From: Pseudomonadota bacterium
GTDB lineage: Bacteria; Desulfobacterota; Desulfobacteria; Desulfobacterales; JAHIVH01
Length of the DNA: 64,000 bases
Assembly (NCBI GenBank): GCA_018816735.1
Contig: JAHIVH010000086.1
Coordinates: forward strand, 1 to 64,000
Direction of reading: 5' to 3'
Below, piece after piece: positions 53,763 through 62,757 of the stretch; position 1 is the first letter of the stretch; every line of letters starts with the position of its first letter. The translations under genes and the position numbers were made by a program. A model generated the notes under the pieces. The model had not been told where the DNA came from. It saw only the letters and a list, made by a program, of their open reading frames with translations, and made no database searches.

Positions 53763-55834
53763 GTGAACAGATATATCGATTTTATAATTAAAAACTACAA
53801 AACTGTTATTCTGACGATAATCCTCCTGGCCGTTGTATCAGGATATTTTATACCTGATCTGGAATTTAACAGTGCCGTTGATATTTATTTCGAAAAAGAA
53901 GACCCCAAGGTAAAAACCTACATGGAATTTCGTGATCTTTTTAAGAATGAAGAGATCGCCTTAATCACATTTAAGGACGAAAATCTATTTTCTGATGAGG
54001 GGATCAGCATAATTAGAAATATCTCCAAATCAGTCGCAAAAATAAATTTTGTTCAAAGGGTTATCAGCCTTACCGAATATCAGGACGCAGTATATATAAA
54101 TGACAAACTGTCCTTCAATAATATTATTCCGGACAAGCATCTTGATGACCGGTCGCTTAAAAGCATCCGGGAGCGCATATTAAATAACAAGGATATTTTA
54201 CAGCGGCTCATATCAGAAGATGGAAAAACCACGACCATATTGGTAGAACTGGAACATATCGCCCGTTCGAGCGATCAGATCCGGGTCGCAAAACATATAA
54301 GAATAGCCGCCATAAATGCATCGGGAAACAGCGTCCAGCTTCACTTTGCCGGACCGCCGTTTGCTCAGGAGGAGATCAACAAGCTATCATTAAAGGATCT
54401 ATCCATCCTTTTACCATTAATGCTTTTCGTTGACCTCATCATTTTTATTATTTTTCTTGGCCGTATGGATTTTACAATCGCAGGTGGCGTGACACTTGTG
54501 TTAACTACAATAATAAGTGTCGGTTTTTTTGCCATGTCCGGTGAATATATCAACCAGATTACGTTGATCATGCCTACAGTACTTCTTGCGATTGCCATAA
54601 CAGACGGGATTCATCTGATGATAAAATTCAAGGAGGAGGACACCTTGATGGGTTCCGACCACCCGGCGGCCACCAGAAATACGCTAAGGGCTATCTGGTT
54701 GCCATGCCTTTTCACCAGTTTGACAAAAGCGGTTGGTTTCATTTCGCTTGTTACAGCAACACTAAGACCTGTAAGAATACTATGTATTTTCACCGCGCTG
54801 AGTATTATGATCGCTTATGGAATGACAATATCCTTTTTACCGGCCCTCCTCATTGGATTTAAAAAAATTTCAGACACCTTCACTTCAAAAACTGTTCAGG
54901 GAAGAAAAATATTCTCCAAACCCCATCACAAACAAAATCAAATGACGAAATTCATCCTGAATATTGCACATATATCGACACATTATACACTCTCAACCAT
55001 TATTGCCTTTGCACTTGTTTCACTCATTATAAGTTTCGGTATTCCCAAAATTCGATTTGAATCCTCATGGGACAAAATGTTTCCGGAAGACCAACCCTTT
55101 ATGAAAGATCTGAGATTCATTGAAAAAAATATCGGCGGTTCTCATTCGAATGAGTTATATATAAAAGCAAAATCAAATGAATATGACTTTACACACCCAG
55201 AAAGCCTTAAGCGTATTGACGATATACAAACGTATTTGGTTAAAAAAGGCATTGCCTCCTCATCCGTTTCGATTGCCACTTATATCAGAAAAGTTGGGGA
55301 ACACCTATTCTTACAATTTTACCGGCCTTGAATCCTTGTGGTGGGACAGGGATAAGAATCTGAAGGAAAGCTTTTTCGATAGCCTGGTTTTTGCCCTTGT
55401 CGTTATATCCTTTATGATGTTTTTCATATGCAAAGATATAAAACTCACCATACTGTCTATGATTCCGAATATATTCCCGTTGATTCTGACCATTGGAATG
55501 ATGGGGTGGCTATCTATCCCCTTTGATTCAATGACGGTAATGATCGCATGCGTCACATTGGGGATCTCGGTAGATGATACGATCCATTACATTGTATGGC
55601 TGAAAAGAAGCATTTCGTCCGGAAAAAATCTGCAAACATCCATTTTAGAAACCCATAATAGGCACCACCGTTATCCTATTCATAGGCTTTTTTATTCTAA
55701 GCACGGCATCCTTTAGACCCTATCATGTATTTGGTTTGCTTTCAGCCTTTTCAATACTCATGGCGCTTGTTGCAGATTTGGTTTTGCTGCCGGCCTTAAT
55801 ATTACTTGTAAGACCCTTTGGATACAGTAAATAG
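53763..55834 (+). pseudogene. Decayed RND/MMPL (HAE3-type) transporter gene
   Basis: Three frames join to give one RND transporter. The first (53763 to 55331) has a normal N-half: helix, periplasmic loop and a helix bundle with the motif AIAITDGIHLMIKF, then the start of the second loop up to SVSIATYIRK. The next frame (visible from about 55305 to 55716) gives the second-half helices, including LGISVDDTIHYIVWLKR. A third frame (to 55834) gives TTVILFIGFFILSTASF and the last helices. About 90 residues of the second periplasmic loop are missing between frames one and two, and a smaller loss lies between frames two and three, so an out-of-frame deletion is likely. GTG start at 53763, preceded by GGAG. 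Confidence 0.8.
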
Positions 55835-55875
55835 TGCGTGTTCGGCCCCCCCTCTTTCCCCCGGTTTTTTGATGG

Positions 55876-56253
55876 CTATACACCAAAAAAAATCCAGGTG
55901 ATGGTCCCTGTCAGCAGAGTGAACCCAAATCCGATAAGGTAGCGAACAGCCGCAAAACGCCAGCCCAGAAACGGTAATTCAAAAGGAAGTGTTGGCAAAG
56001 CCAGCATCATGGAACTTACAAATAATGTCACGGCAATATCAATGCCTACGCCTTGACGGTATAGCACATCTATTAATGGGAAAACCACATAGGGTCCACC
56101 AGGAACGATTATGCCGGTTAGTGTGGCGCGAATCAGTCCCAATATACCCGATTGAGGACCAAACCAGTTATGGATGGTATCATGGGGCAAAAGCGATGCG
56201 CCATAACCTGCAAGCACACAGGAGAATATCAGGAGTGCAACAATATTTCGCAT
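55876..56253 (-). CDS. Half-size permease (YraQ/DUF318-like), second of a pair
   Basis: A 125-residue membrane protein with about four helices. The key signature IVPGGPYVVFPLIDVLYRQG (about 49-68) is shared with the gene next to it (FFPGGPYLYYPLAG). It resembles one half of a YraQ/ArsP-like permease, a family with two homologous halves. The start at 56253 overlaps the end of its upstream partner by 25 bp, so the two are translationally coupled and should form a heterodimer. Substrate unknown. The convergent RND pseudogene ends 42 bp away. Confidence 0.68.
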   Translation of the reverse strand: MRNIVALLIFSCVLAGYGASLLPHDTIHNWFGPQSGILGLIRATLTGIIVPGGPYVVFPLIDVLYRQGVGIDIAVTLFVSSMMLALPTLPFELPFLGWRFAAVRYLIGFGFTLLTGTITWIFFGV

Positions 56254-56804
56254 GGGCTGGATCGACCTTTCAAACGGATAGAAGATATATGCTTTCCGAA
56301 AAAAAACTCGGCAATGATTCCCATAATGGGTGGCAAAACGAGAGTTAGGGAAAACCGTATCAATGTCAGATGGTATCCCATAAATCCAAACTCAAGAGGT
56401 AATCGGGCCAGGGACCACAAGTTTTTGGCTGCCACAAAAGAAACAAGGACGCCCAAGCCAGCCCCGGATTGTAAAAGTATTCCGGCCAAAGGGTAATAAA
56501 GATACGGTCCACCAGGAAAAAATGCTCCGGCAAGACAAGCGGTAGCAATACCTCTCCACCCTACTTCGCTCCCCAACCTTTTTGTAATCATATCATTGGA
56601 GATGAATTTTTTGACAGGCCAGGTAATCAGAAACCCTATGACTATCATGGGGATAATCGCCAATAAGGTTTTCCCTGCCTCAACAGAACTCGACCAGACC
56701 AATGCCTTTCCACCTGCCAGCCAGGCACTGCCGGCGATTATTGCGGTCACAATACAAACAATACTGATCAAGGAATTTTTTTGAACTATATTTGTAAAAG
56801 TCAA
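56229..56804 (-). CDS. Half-size permease (YraQ/DUF318-like), first of a pair
   Basis: A 191-residue membrane protein with about five helices and the same signature GAFFPGGPYLYYPLAGILLQ (about 93-112) as its downstream partner. The N-terminal half has two extra helices. Together the two look like a split YraQ-type permease; alternatively each is a member of a small two-gene group. No redox or arsenic gene lies nearby. The gene is 35 bp from the CDP-alcohol transferase, so co-transcription is possible. Confidence 0.7.
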   Translation of the reverse strand: MTFTNIVQKNSLISIVCIVTAIIAGSAWLAGGKALVWSSSVEAGKTLLAIIPMIVIGFLITWPVKKFISNDMITKRLGSEVGWRGIATACLAGAFFPGGPYLYYPLAGILLQSGAGLGVLVSFVAAKNLWSLARLPLEFGFMGYHLTLIRFSLTLVLPPIMGIIAEFFFGKHISSIRLKGRSSPCEILLHS

Positions 56805-56839
56805 CGTCTCTATCTTTTCTCAATCTTATGCAAATGCCA

Positions 56840-57403
56840 TCATCCTTCCGACTGTTCATTTCCTTGAATGGAGAATCCTTCCTGAATTTGATTTTTCTTT
56901 AACTGATGAAAAAATTTCACGCGACTGATCAATGTGGAAACTGTAAAGAAAATGATACCAAACAAAACCAAATTGTACACAAAAGAGAATGGGAGAATGA
57001 GTGTGATACCGATCGCACCAAAAAGGAAAACACCATAATATTGCCCGATTGGATCATGGATGGGTTCATTTAATTGGGGTGTAAGGACAAACTGCGTGAA
57101 CATGGCGATGATCACGACAATTGTCCAGAATGGATAGATACCGGTTATTACAAAAGCAATAAAACATGAAAGCGACAATATCAAATCTGCGGATGCATCA
57201 GAATAGGGTCCAAGCGATGCCGGCACACCTGACTTTCTGATCAGATACCCATCCAGGGCGTCTGTCGCCACCGCGCAGAGAAAAATCATCACCGACAATA
57301 ATATTTTTCCAGAAGGAATCGTGTAAATCAATATTCCTGCTGCTATAATACGAAACCCGATAACAACCGAAATCATATTAGAGGCTATTCTGTTTTTATC
57401 CAT
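56840..57403 (-). CDS. CDP-alcohol phosphatidyltransferase
   Basis: A 187-residue membrane enzyme. The catalytic motif of the family, D-x2-D-G-x2-A-R-x8-G-x3-D-x3-D, is present as D48, D51-G52, R56, G65, D69 and D73, with the usual A before the arginine replaced by I55. These aspartates bind the metal ions for transfer of a CDP-activated phosphatidyl group to an alcohol, as in PgsA or Pss. Six helices are expected. The acceptor alcohol cannot be told from sequence. It lies between the permease pair and recN on the same strand. Confidence 0.85.
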   Translation of the reverse strand: MDKNRIASNMISVVIGFRIIAAGILIYTIPSGKILLSVMIFLCAVATDALDGYLIRKSGVPASLGPYSDASADLILSLSCFIAFVITGIYPFWTIVVIIAMFTQFVLTPQLNEPIHDPIGQYYGVFLFGAIGITLILPFSFVYNLVLFGIIFFTVSTLISRVKFFHQLKKNQIQEGFSIQGNEQSEG

Positions 57404-57611
57404 GCGTGTTCCTTATAATTTTTCATTATTGCCTTCACTGTTTCTCCTTAACAGTAAATTGATTTTTACGTCATCTCTTTGCCAAAATAAAACGCTATTT
57501 AGATATATAAACATAATTTATCAACAACACACAGAAAACGAATACTAAACTATGGTATTATAAAATAATATATGGAAATATTTGGAAGACAGGCGTGATA
57601 TGGGACAAATT

Positions 57612-59324
57612 TCAATCGGCGGTTCTTAAAATCTCCCGGGCATGGGCAAGGGTTGTATTGGTAATTTCCACTCCGCCCAGCATCCTTGCAATTTCCTCTA
57701 CACGTTCCTTTTTATCCAGAGGATGAATGAGAGCAATGGTACGACCGTTCTTGACCTGTTTTGAAATCTTGTAGTGATTATGGCCGAACTTGGCAATCTG
57801 GGGAAGATGTGTGATGCAAATAATCTGGTGAAATCTGGCGAGGCGTGACATTTTCTGACCCAAAACCTCCGCAACCCCCCCGCCAATACCTGCATCAACC
57901 TCATCGAAAATAACCGTCCCCACATCATCATTTTCAGCAAGAATCGATTTCAGGGCAAGCACCACGCGCGACAGTTCTCCACCTGAAGCAATGGCGGCAA
58001 GATGTTTTATCTCTTCCCCCACATTGGGCGCTATCATAAAACGGGCAACGTCCAGTCCTGTGTCTGTAAGCAGCTGATTATTGGTCTGAAGAAAAGGGGA
58101 TACATGTTTTTCAACCTGAATTGAATCAAAATCTACTTGAAACAGTGTGTCCTTCATTTCAAGGGCGGATAGTTCCTTTTCAATTTTTTTGGAAAGACCA
58201 AGGGCTGCCTGTTTCCGCTTTTCAGAAAGCGCTCCAGCCAATTCAGATAATCTTTTATGGCACGTCATCAAATCCTGTTTGGTTTCTTCGATGGATTCGG
58301 AAATATTTTCAAATTCTTCCAGCCGGATACAGATATCATTATATTGATTTATCACATCTTGAAGCGTCCCCTGCTTTCCCCCATATTTTCGTTTGAGTTT
58401 ATTCAGCATATCGAGTCGCGACTCGACATCGTCAAGCCGGCCTGTATCCATCTGAATATCTTCAATATAATGGCGAAGGGCATCTGAAATATCTTCAATT
58501 CGATAGACCACATCATCAAGGGATGCCGCATGCAGGGCCAATGTGGCATCGATCTCTCCTGCCCGGTCTATCATTTTCTTGATTTCAGAAATCTTCTCAA
58601 TAACCGACCCATCTCCCCGGTAAAGGGTTTCAATACTCGTGTTCACTGTCTGATATAAAAATTCGCTATGTTTCAACCTTGATTTTTCATTTTCAAGCGC
58701 GTCATCTTCCCCGTCTTTGATAGCCGCACTCAAAATTTCCTGCTTTTGAAACTCAATCAGATCCGTCTGTTCAGTCTGATGCTTTTGGCTGTCTTCGAGC
58801 ACTTTTAGCTTTCGGATTAAGGGTTGGATATCCTGGAAGCAGGTTTTTACATGCTCACGAAGTGACATCAGTTTTCCATACTGATCCAGAATCAGAAGAT
58901 GATTATCTTCCCTGAGCAGTCCCTGATGGGCATGCTGGCCTGAAATACTGACAAGATTTTCTGTTATGGAAGTTAAAATCTGAATTGTGGCAATGCTGCC
59001 ATTGATATATATCCGGTGACGGTCATTTGAGGCGATAATCCTTTTGATAAGAAGGCCGTCCTTGGGATCATACCCTGTCTCCTTCATTAACCGGAATGCC
59101 TGGCTTTCGGCAGTAATATCAAACAGCGCTTCCAATTCAGCAAATTCAGCACCTTTACGAATGAGCCGGGAGGAGGCCCTGCTGCCAAGAAGGAGGTTGA
59201 TTGCATTAATGATGATTGATTTTCCGGCACCGGTTTCACCGCTCAGAATAGTCAACCCCTCTGAAAAACGAATCTTCAGGTCATCAATAATGGCAAAATT
59301 CTTTATAGACAGTTCGCAAAGCAT
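57612..59324 (-). CDS. recN: DNA repair protein RecN
   Basis: A 570-residue SMC-like ATPase for double-strand-break repair. The N-terminal Walker A is GETGAGKSIIINAI (about 29-42) in the FAIIDDLKIRFSEGLTILSG context; the C-terminal part has the Walker B/signature region VIFDEVDAGIGGGVAEVLG and the ITHLPQIA motif. The middle is coiled coil. Length is standard (about 550). It is the third gene of a run with the MinD-like ATPase and the J-domain protein, separated from the latter by 40 bp. SOS control is usual for recN, but I see no clear LexA site here. Confidence 0.93.
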   Translation of the reverse strand: MLCELSIKNFAIIDDLKIRFSEGLTILSGETGAGKSIIINAINLLLGSRASSRLIRKGAEFAELEALFDITAESQAFRLMKETGYDPKDGLLIKRIIASNDRHRIYINGSIATIQILTSITENLVSISGQHAHQGLLREDNHLLILDQYGKLMSLREHVKTCFQDIQPLIRKLKVLEDSQKHQTEQTDLIEFQKQEILSAAIKDGEDDALENEKSRLKHSEFLYQTVNTSIETLYRGDGSVIEKISEIKKMIDRAGEIDATLALHAASLDDVVYRIEDISDALRHYIEDIQMDTGRLDDVESRLDMLNKLKRKYGGKQGTLQDVINQYNDICIRLEEFENISESIEETKQDLMTCHKRLSELAGALSEKRKQAALGLSKKIEKELSALEMKDTLFQVDFDSIQVEKHVSPFLQTNNQLLTDTGLDVARFMIAPNVGEEIKHLAAIASGGELSRVVLALKSILAENDDVGTVIFDEVDAGIGGGVAEVLGQKMSRLARFHQIICITHLPQIAKFGHNHYKISKQVKNGRTIALIHPLDKKERVEEIARMLGGVEITNTTLAHAREILRTAD

Positions 59325-59364
59325 AAATAAAAATGGTGATCATCCGTGCCCAAATGGGTTGAAA

Positions 59365-60069
59365 TTATCCCCTGTGTAGCCGTACCCTGCCATCGGCGTG
59401 TTTTCGATGACGTTGTTTGCCCTGCTCAACCTGTCTGATATTCTTCAAATACCCGTCAACAAGAACTTTCGAATCGAGATGAAGCACTTCTGCGTAGGAT
59501 TTTAAAAAATTTTTGAGATAAATGGGTGAGGGAAGCTGATCCACCTGATCTCCTTCAATGGATTTCAAAATGGACACACTGATACGTTCAATTTCAAATA
59601 TTTCTTCTAGTTCAATACCAATCTTTTCCCTTAATTCCTTGATGTCATTACCTGATATAGTCTCCTTGGAAAGGATGGTATTTGAAATTTCCTTTATCTG
59701 ATCATCATCGATTTTTGTTCTCACTTTTTCAACAAATGTATTTACATTAATCGATTTACTTCGATCAAAAATAGCGATTGGCTTTTTCTTTCTTGAGGCC
59801 TGAATCGAATCAACGTCAATACCTTCCTTTTTTTGAAGCATCTCGTCATACTCGGCCTTTTTATTTTCGTCAATCAAGGTATAAAAAGCGTGATCAATCG
59901 TTTTTAAAATTTCCTCTCTTTCATCTTCAGAAAAAAAAGAATAGGTAATCAGCGAATCCTCACTGTAAGTTGAGACCGCATTCTGGTATGCATTTCTGAT
60001 CTCAAACAAGGTTGAGGTAATGGGAATATCAAGAATTTCGTAGTAATTAAATTGATTAAACTGTTTCAT
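59365..60069 (-). CDS. J-domain-like / helix-turn-helix protein
   Basis: A 234-residue protein. The first 70 residues fit a J domain (NYYEILDIPITSTLFEIRNAYQNA and later KAEYDEML), but the HPD tripeptide that stimulates Hsp70 is missing; the corresponding loop is STYSEDSL. The C-terminal part (about 155-220) resembles the RodZ-type Cro/C1 helix-turn-helix domain (GIELEEIFEIERISVSILKSI, then YLKNFLKSYAEVL). The combination of an altered J domain and an HTH suggests a regulatory or adaptor protein. The start at 60069 overlaps the end of the upstream MinD-like gene by 14 bp, so they are coupled. Confidence 0.7.
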   Translation of the reverse strand: MKQFNQFNYYEILDIPITSTLFEIRNAYQNAVSTYSEDSLITYSFFSEDEREEILKTIDHAFYTLIDENKKAEYDEMLQKKEGIDVDSIQASRKKKPIAIFDRSKSINVNTFVEKVRTKIDDDQIKEISNTILSKETISGNDIKELREKIGIELEEIFEIERISVSILKSIEGDQVDQLPSPIYLKNFLKSYAEVLHLDSKVLVDGYLKNIRQVEQGKQRHRKHADGRVRLHRG

Positions 60070-60988
60070 AGCAATCTTCTGTAACCCGAACAGTGCTTTG
60101 TTCAACACCGGTTAATTTTTTTGCAATATTCAGTAAATCAATTGCTGTCAAGGTGTACGCATACTTTTCCATGTATACGGTTCTTGCAACTACTGAATTG
60201 TGAACCCTTTCATCATAGCTGATGTTGCCAAGAAATTGAAAGCGCGAATAAAAATGTCTGTTACATGTTTTTTCAATTTTAAAGCCAATGGTTTTATCCA
60301 CGGATTTTCGAAACTGATTAATGACAAATTTAAATTCAAGTTTATCCAACTGGCTTTTCAGCTTTTCTCCTTTTTGAGGATTTTCCCTGATCACTGAATG
60401 AACGATATCATATGCCTTGATCACTGCGTTTTTCGAACCGTTTGACAGTTCCAGAACAATGGCATTAAAAGCCCTTTGCTTCAGGAGATGCTGTAATTTC
60501 CTCAAATACACCGCATTGATAAACCGGAATGTATTTTCGATGGATGTGGGTTCCGGAATACAGACAAACATTCCCTTATCCGATGACAGGAAAAAATCAA
60601 TCGTATTATAGTTGGTGCCGGCCCCAAGATCCAGAAGAACAAAATCAAATGGCAGTTTCTGAATGGCATTGATGATTTTCAGTTTCTGGGCGGAAAAAAG
60701 ATTCGATATGCCCAGTTGGGAATTGAATGAGTTGATAATAAAAAGATTATTAACAGCTGTGGGTTCAGCTGTTTCTTCCAGCGTCTTGCAATCCTGATTT
60801 AAAAATCTGTTGATCCCGTTTTTGGACTTGTTCAGGCCAAAAAATGTATGCAGATTGGAACCACCCAGATCAAGATCGACAATTGCCACAGAGTACCCCT
60901 GATTTGCCAGCAAAACCCCCAGGTTGGCAGTCACAAAACTCTTCCCGACTCCTCCTTTGCCGCCACCAATAGGATATATTAAGGCCAT
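60056..60988 (-). CDS. MinD/ParA-family (FlhG-like) ATPase
   Basis: A 310-residue ATPase of the MinD/ParA superfamily. The deviant Walker A is GGGKGGVGKS (8-17), Walker B region AIVDLDLGGSNLHTFFGL, and the switch region LLDLGAGTNYNTIDFF. It matches the FlhG/MinD-like ATPases that are encoded with J-domain/HTH partners in deltaproteobacteria and lacks the C-terminal membrane helix of true MinD. Its role may be placement or counting of a cell-surface or DNA structure. Upstream 273 bp has no recognised gene; it begins the run ATPase, J/HTH protein, RecN. Confidence 0.82.
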   Translation of the reverse strand: MALIYPIGGGKGGVGKSFVTANLGVLLANQGYSVAIVDLDLGGSNLHTFFGLNKSKNGINRFLNQDCKTLEETAEPTAVNNLFIINSFNSQLGISNLFSAQKLKIINAIQKLPFDFVLLDLGAGTNYNTIDFFLSSDKGMFVCIPEPTSIENTFRFINAVYLRKLQHLLKQRAFNAIVLELSNGSKNAVIKAYDIVHSVIRENPQKGEKLKSQLDKLEFKFVINQFRKSVDKTIGFKIEKTCNRHFYSRFQFLGNISYDERVHNSVVARTVYMEKYAYTLTAIDLLNIAKKLTGVEQSTVRVTEDCYETV

Positions 60989-61202
60989 GGCTGATCTCCA
61001 TTACAGTTAGAGCGTTCTTTTGATATCAAAACGATAACATGCCTGTTACGACCTAACAAAAACATGAGAACAATTCAACTTTTCAAGATAAAATACTAGA
61101 TGATGTGGTAACTTCAAATAAATGTCTATATATCGAGGTGCCCAATTTGTCCAATATAAAATGAAATTCTTGTCATTTTTTTTACACCAACGAACAAAGT
61201 TT

Positions 61203-61225
61203 AAAAAAAATCCCTGTCAATCAGG
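61203..61225 (-). terminator. Possible terminator after livF
   Basis: On the minus strand a short CCTG (61225-61222) - CAGG (61216-61213) stem with a 5-nt loop is followed by GA and eight T residues (61210-61203). It is about 37 bp past the livF stop. The stem is short, so this is tentative. Confidence 0.4.
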
Positions 61226-61261
61226 TTCTGACACGCTTTTACAAAAAGGACCAAGGATTCT

Positions 61262-61969
61262 TTATCCGCCCAGGTAGGCTTTTTTAACATTTTCATTTGC
61301 CAGCAGATTTAAGCCTGTATCGGAAAGCACTATCCGGCCGTTTTCCATCACATACCCCCTATGGGCAACCTTGAGTGCAAAATTGGCATTCTGCTCTACA
61401 AGAAAAATAGTTGTATTATCCTCAAGATTGACCTTTTTTATAATATCAAAAATCCGACGGGTAACGATAGGGGCAAGCCCCAGGGAAGGTTCATCCAGCA
61501 AAAGAAGCCGAGGTCTTGCCATTAACGCTCTTGAAATGGCCAACATTTGCTGTTCGCCACCGCTTAATGTGCCGCCAGCCTGATGACGCCTTTGGGCAAG
61601 TATAGGAAACAGATCGAAAATATGCCCCATATCTTTTTTGACAGCTCTTTTATCCTTTCTTAAAAAAGCCCCCATATCCAGGTTTTCCATAACTGTCAGA
61701 TAAGGAAAAATGCGGCGTCCTTCAGGAACCTGAGAAATACCCATAGCCACAATATCGTGAGGGGCTTTACCTGTCACGGACTTGCCGTCAAATATGATAT
61801 CTCCTGAGCGGGGAGGCACAATACCACTTACTGAAAGAAGGGTCGTCGACTTGCCCGCGCCATTGGCACCAATCAGTGTGATAATCTCCCCTTCACGGAT
61901 ATCAATATTGACATCTTTCAACACCTGAATGTTGCCATAAAAGGTCTGAACATTTTTCAGTTCAAGCAT
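61262..61969 (-). CDS. livF: Branched-chain amino acid ABC transporter ATPase LivF
   Basis: A 235-residue ABC ATPase of the LivF group. Walker A is GANGAGKSTT (about 35-44), the signature is LSGGEQQML (about 135-143), and Walker B is LLLLDEPSLGLAP. The frame is open to 62065, but I choose the ATG at 61969, overlapping livG by 8 bp, because MLELKNVQTFYGNIQVL is the family start. It powers uptake of branched-chain or related amino acids, with LivG as partner. Last gene of the liv operon here. Confidence 0.92.
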   Translation of the reverse strand: MLELKNVQTFYGNIQVLKDVNIDIREGEIITLIGANGAGKSTTLLSVSGIVPPRSGDIIFDGKSVTGKAPHDIVAMGISQVPEGRRIFPYLTVMENLDMGAFLRKDKRAVKKDMGHIFDLFPILAQRRHQAGGTLSGGEQQMLAISRALMARPRLLLLDEPSLGLAPIVTRRIFDIIKKVNLEDNTTIFLVEQNANFALKVAHRGYVMENGRIVLSDTGLNLLANENVKKAYLGG

Positions 61970-62747
61970 CCGGGTCCTCCCCCAGATACGCCTTGATGAC
62001 AGCCGGATTCCTTTGTATTTCCAGAGGATTTCCCCGGGCGATTTTCTTCCCGTAGTCCACCACATAAATCCGGTCCGAAATACGCATCACCAGCTTCATA
62101 TCATGCTCAATCAGCAGAATGGAAATATTTTCCGTATCACGGATATTCACGATCAATTCGTCCAGTTCCTGGGTTTCCTTTTGATTCATGCCTGCGGCAG
62201 GTTCATCCAGAAGGAGCAAAAACGGTTCTGTTGCAAGGGCTCTGGCAATCTCAAGCCGTCTCTGGGCACCATACGGAAGATTCATGGCCAGCTCATTGAC
62301 GAAGCGGTCCAATCCGATTTTTTCCAGAATCTTATAACTGTCTGAAACAACCTTTTCTTCTTCCAAACGTGTTCTTCTGTCCCGAAAAATAGCGCCCAGA
62401 ATGCCTGATGATGTACGGCAATGCCGTCCGATCATCACATTTTCAAGGACGGTCATATTCTGGAACAGGCGAATATTCTGAAATGTTCGGGCAATCCCTT
62501 TCTGGGTCACCCGATTGGGCTTTAAGCCGTTCAGGCGTTCTCGTCTGCCATTGACAGATAAAAATATATCCCCGGCTGAAGGTGTATAAATACCTGTAAT
62601 ACAATTAAAAAATGTTGTTTTCCCTGCACCGTTCGGACCGATGAGTGCCACAATCTCACTGGGCATGACACGTAAGTTTAACTGATCAATGGCCCTCAAG
62701 CCTCCAAAATCCATTGTCAGGCTATTGACTTCCAGCACCGGTTCCAT
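61962..62747 (-). CDS. livG: Branched-chain amino acid ABC transporter ATPase LivG
   Basis: A 261-residue ABC ATPase. Walker A is GPNGAGKTTFFNC (about 37-49), the family motif GIARTFQNIRLF is at about 83-94, the signature is LPYGAQRRLEIARAL and Walker B LLLLDEPAAGMN. This is a standard LivG. It precedes livF with an 8-bp overlap and follows livM after 10 bp, so the three are one operon. Confidence 0.93.
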   Translation of the reverse strand: MEPVLEVNSLTMDFGGLRAIDQLNLRVMPSEIVALIGPNGAGKTTFFNCITGIYTPSAGDIFLSVNGRRERLNGLKPNRVTQKGIARTFQNIRLFQNMTVLENVMIGRHCRTSSGILGAIFRDRRTRLEEEKVVSDSYKILEKIGLDRFVNELAMNLPYGAQRRLEIARALATEPFLLLLDEPAAGMNQKETQELDELIVNIRDTENISILLIEHDMKLVMRISDRIYVVDYGKKIARGNPLEIQRNPAVIKAYLGEDPDA

Positions 62748-62757
62748 AAAAAATTTC

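Noticed and set aside
53763-55331. A complete 522-residue RND transporter
   Set aside because: Helices of the second half lie in other frames to 55834, so the first frame is a fragment of a broken gene.
59365-60069. A classical DnaJ co-chaperone
   Set aside because: The HPD tripeptide is absent and the C-terminus is an HTH domain, so co-chaperone function was not assigned.
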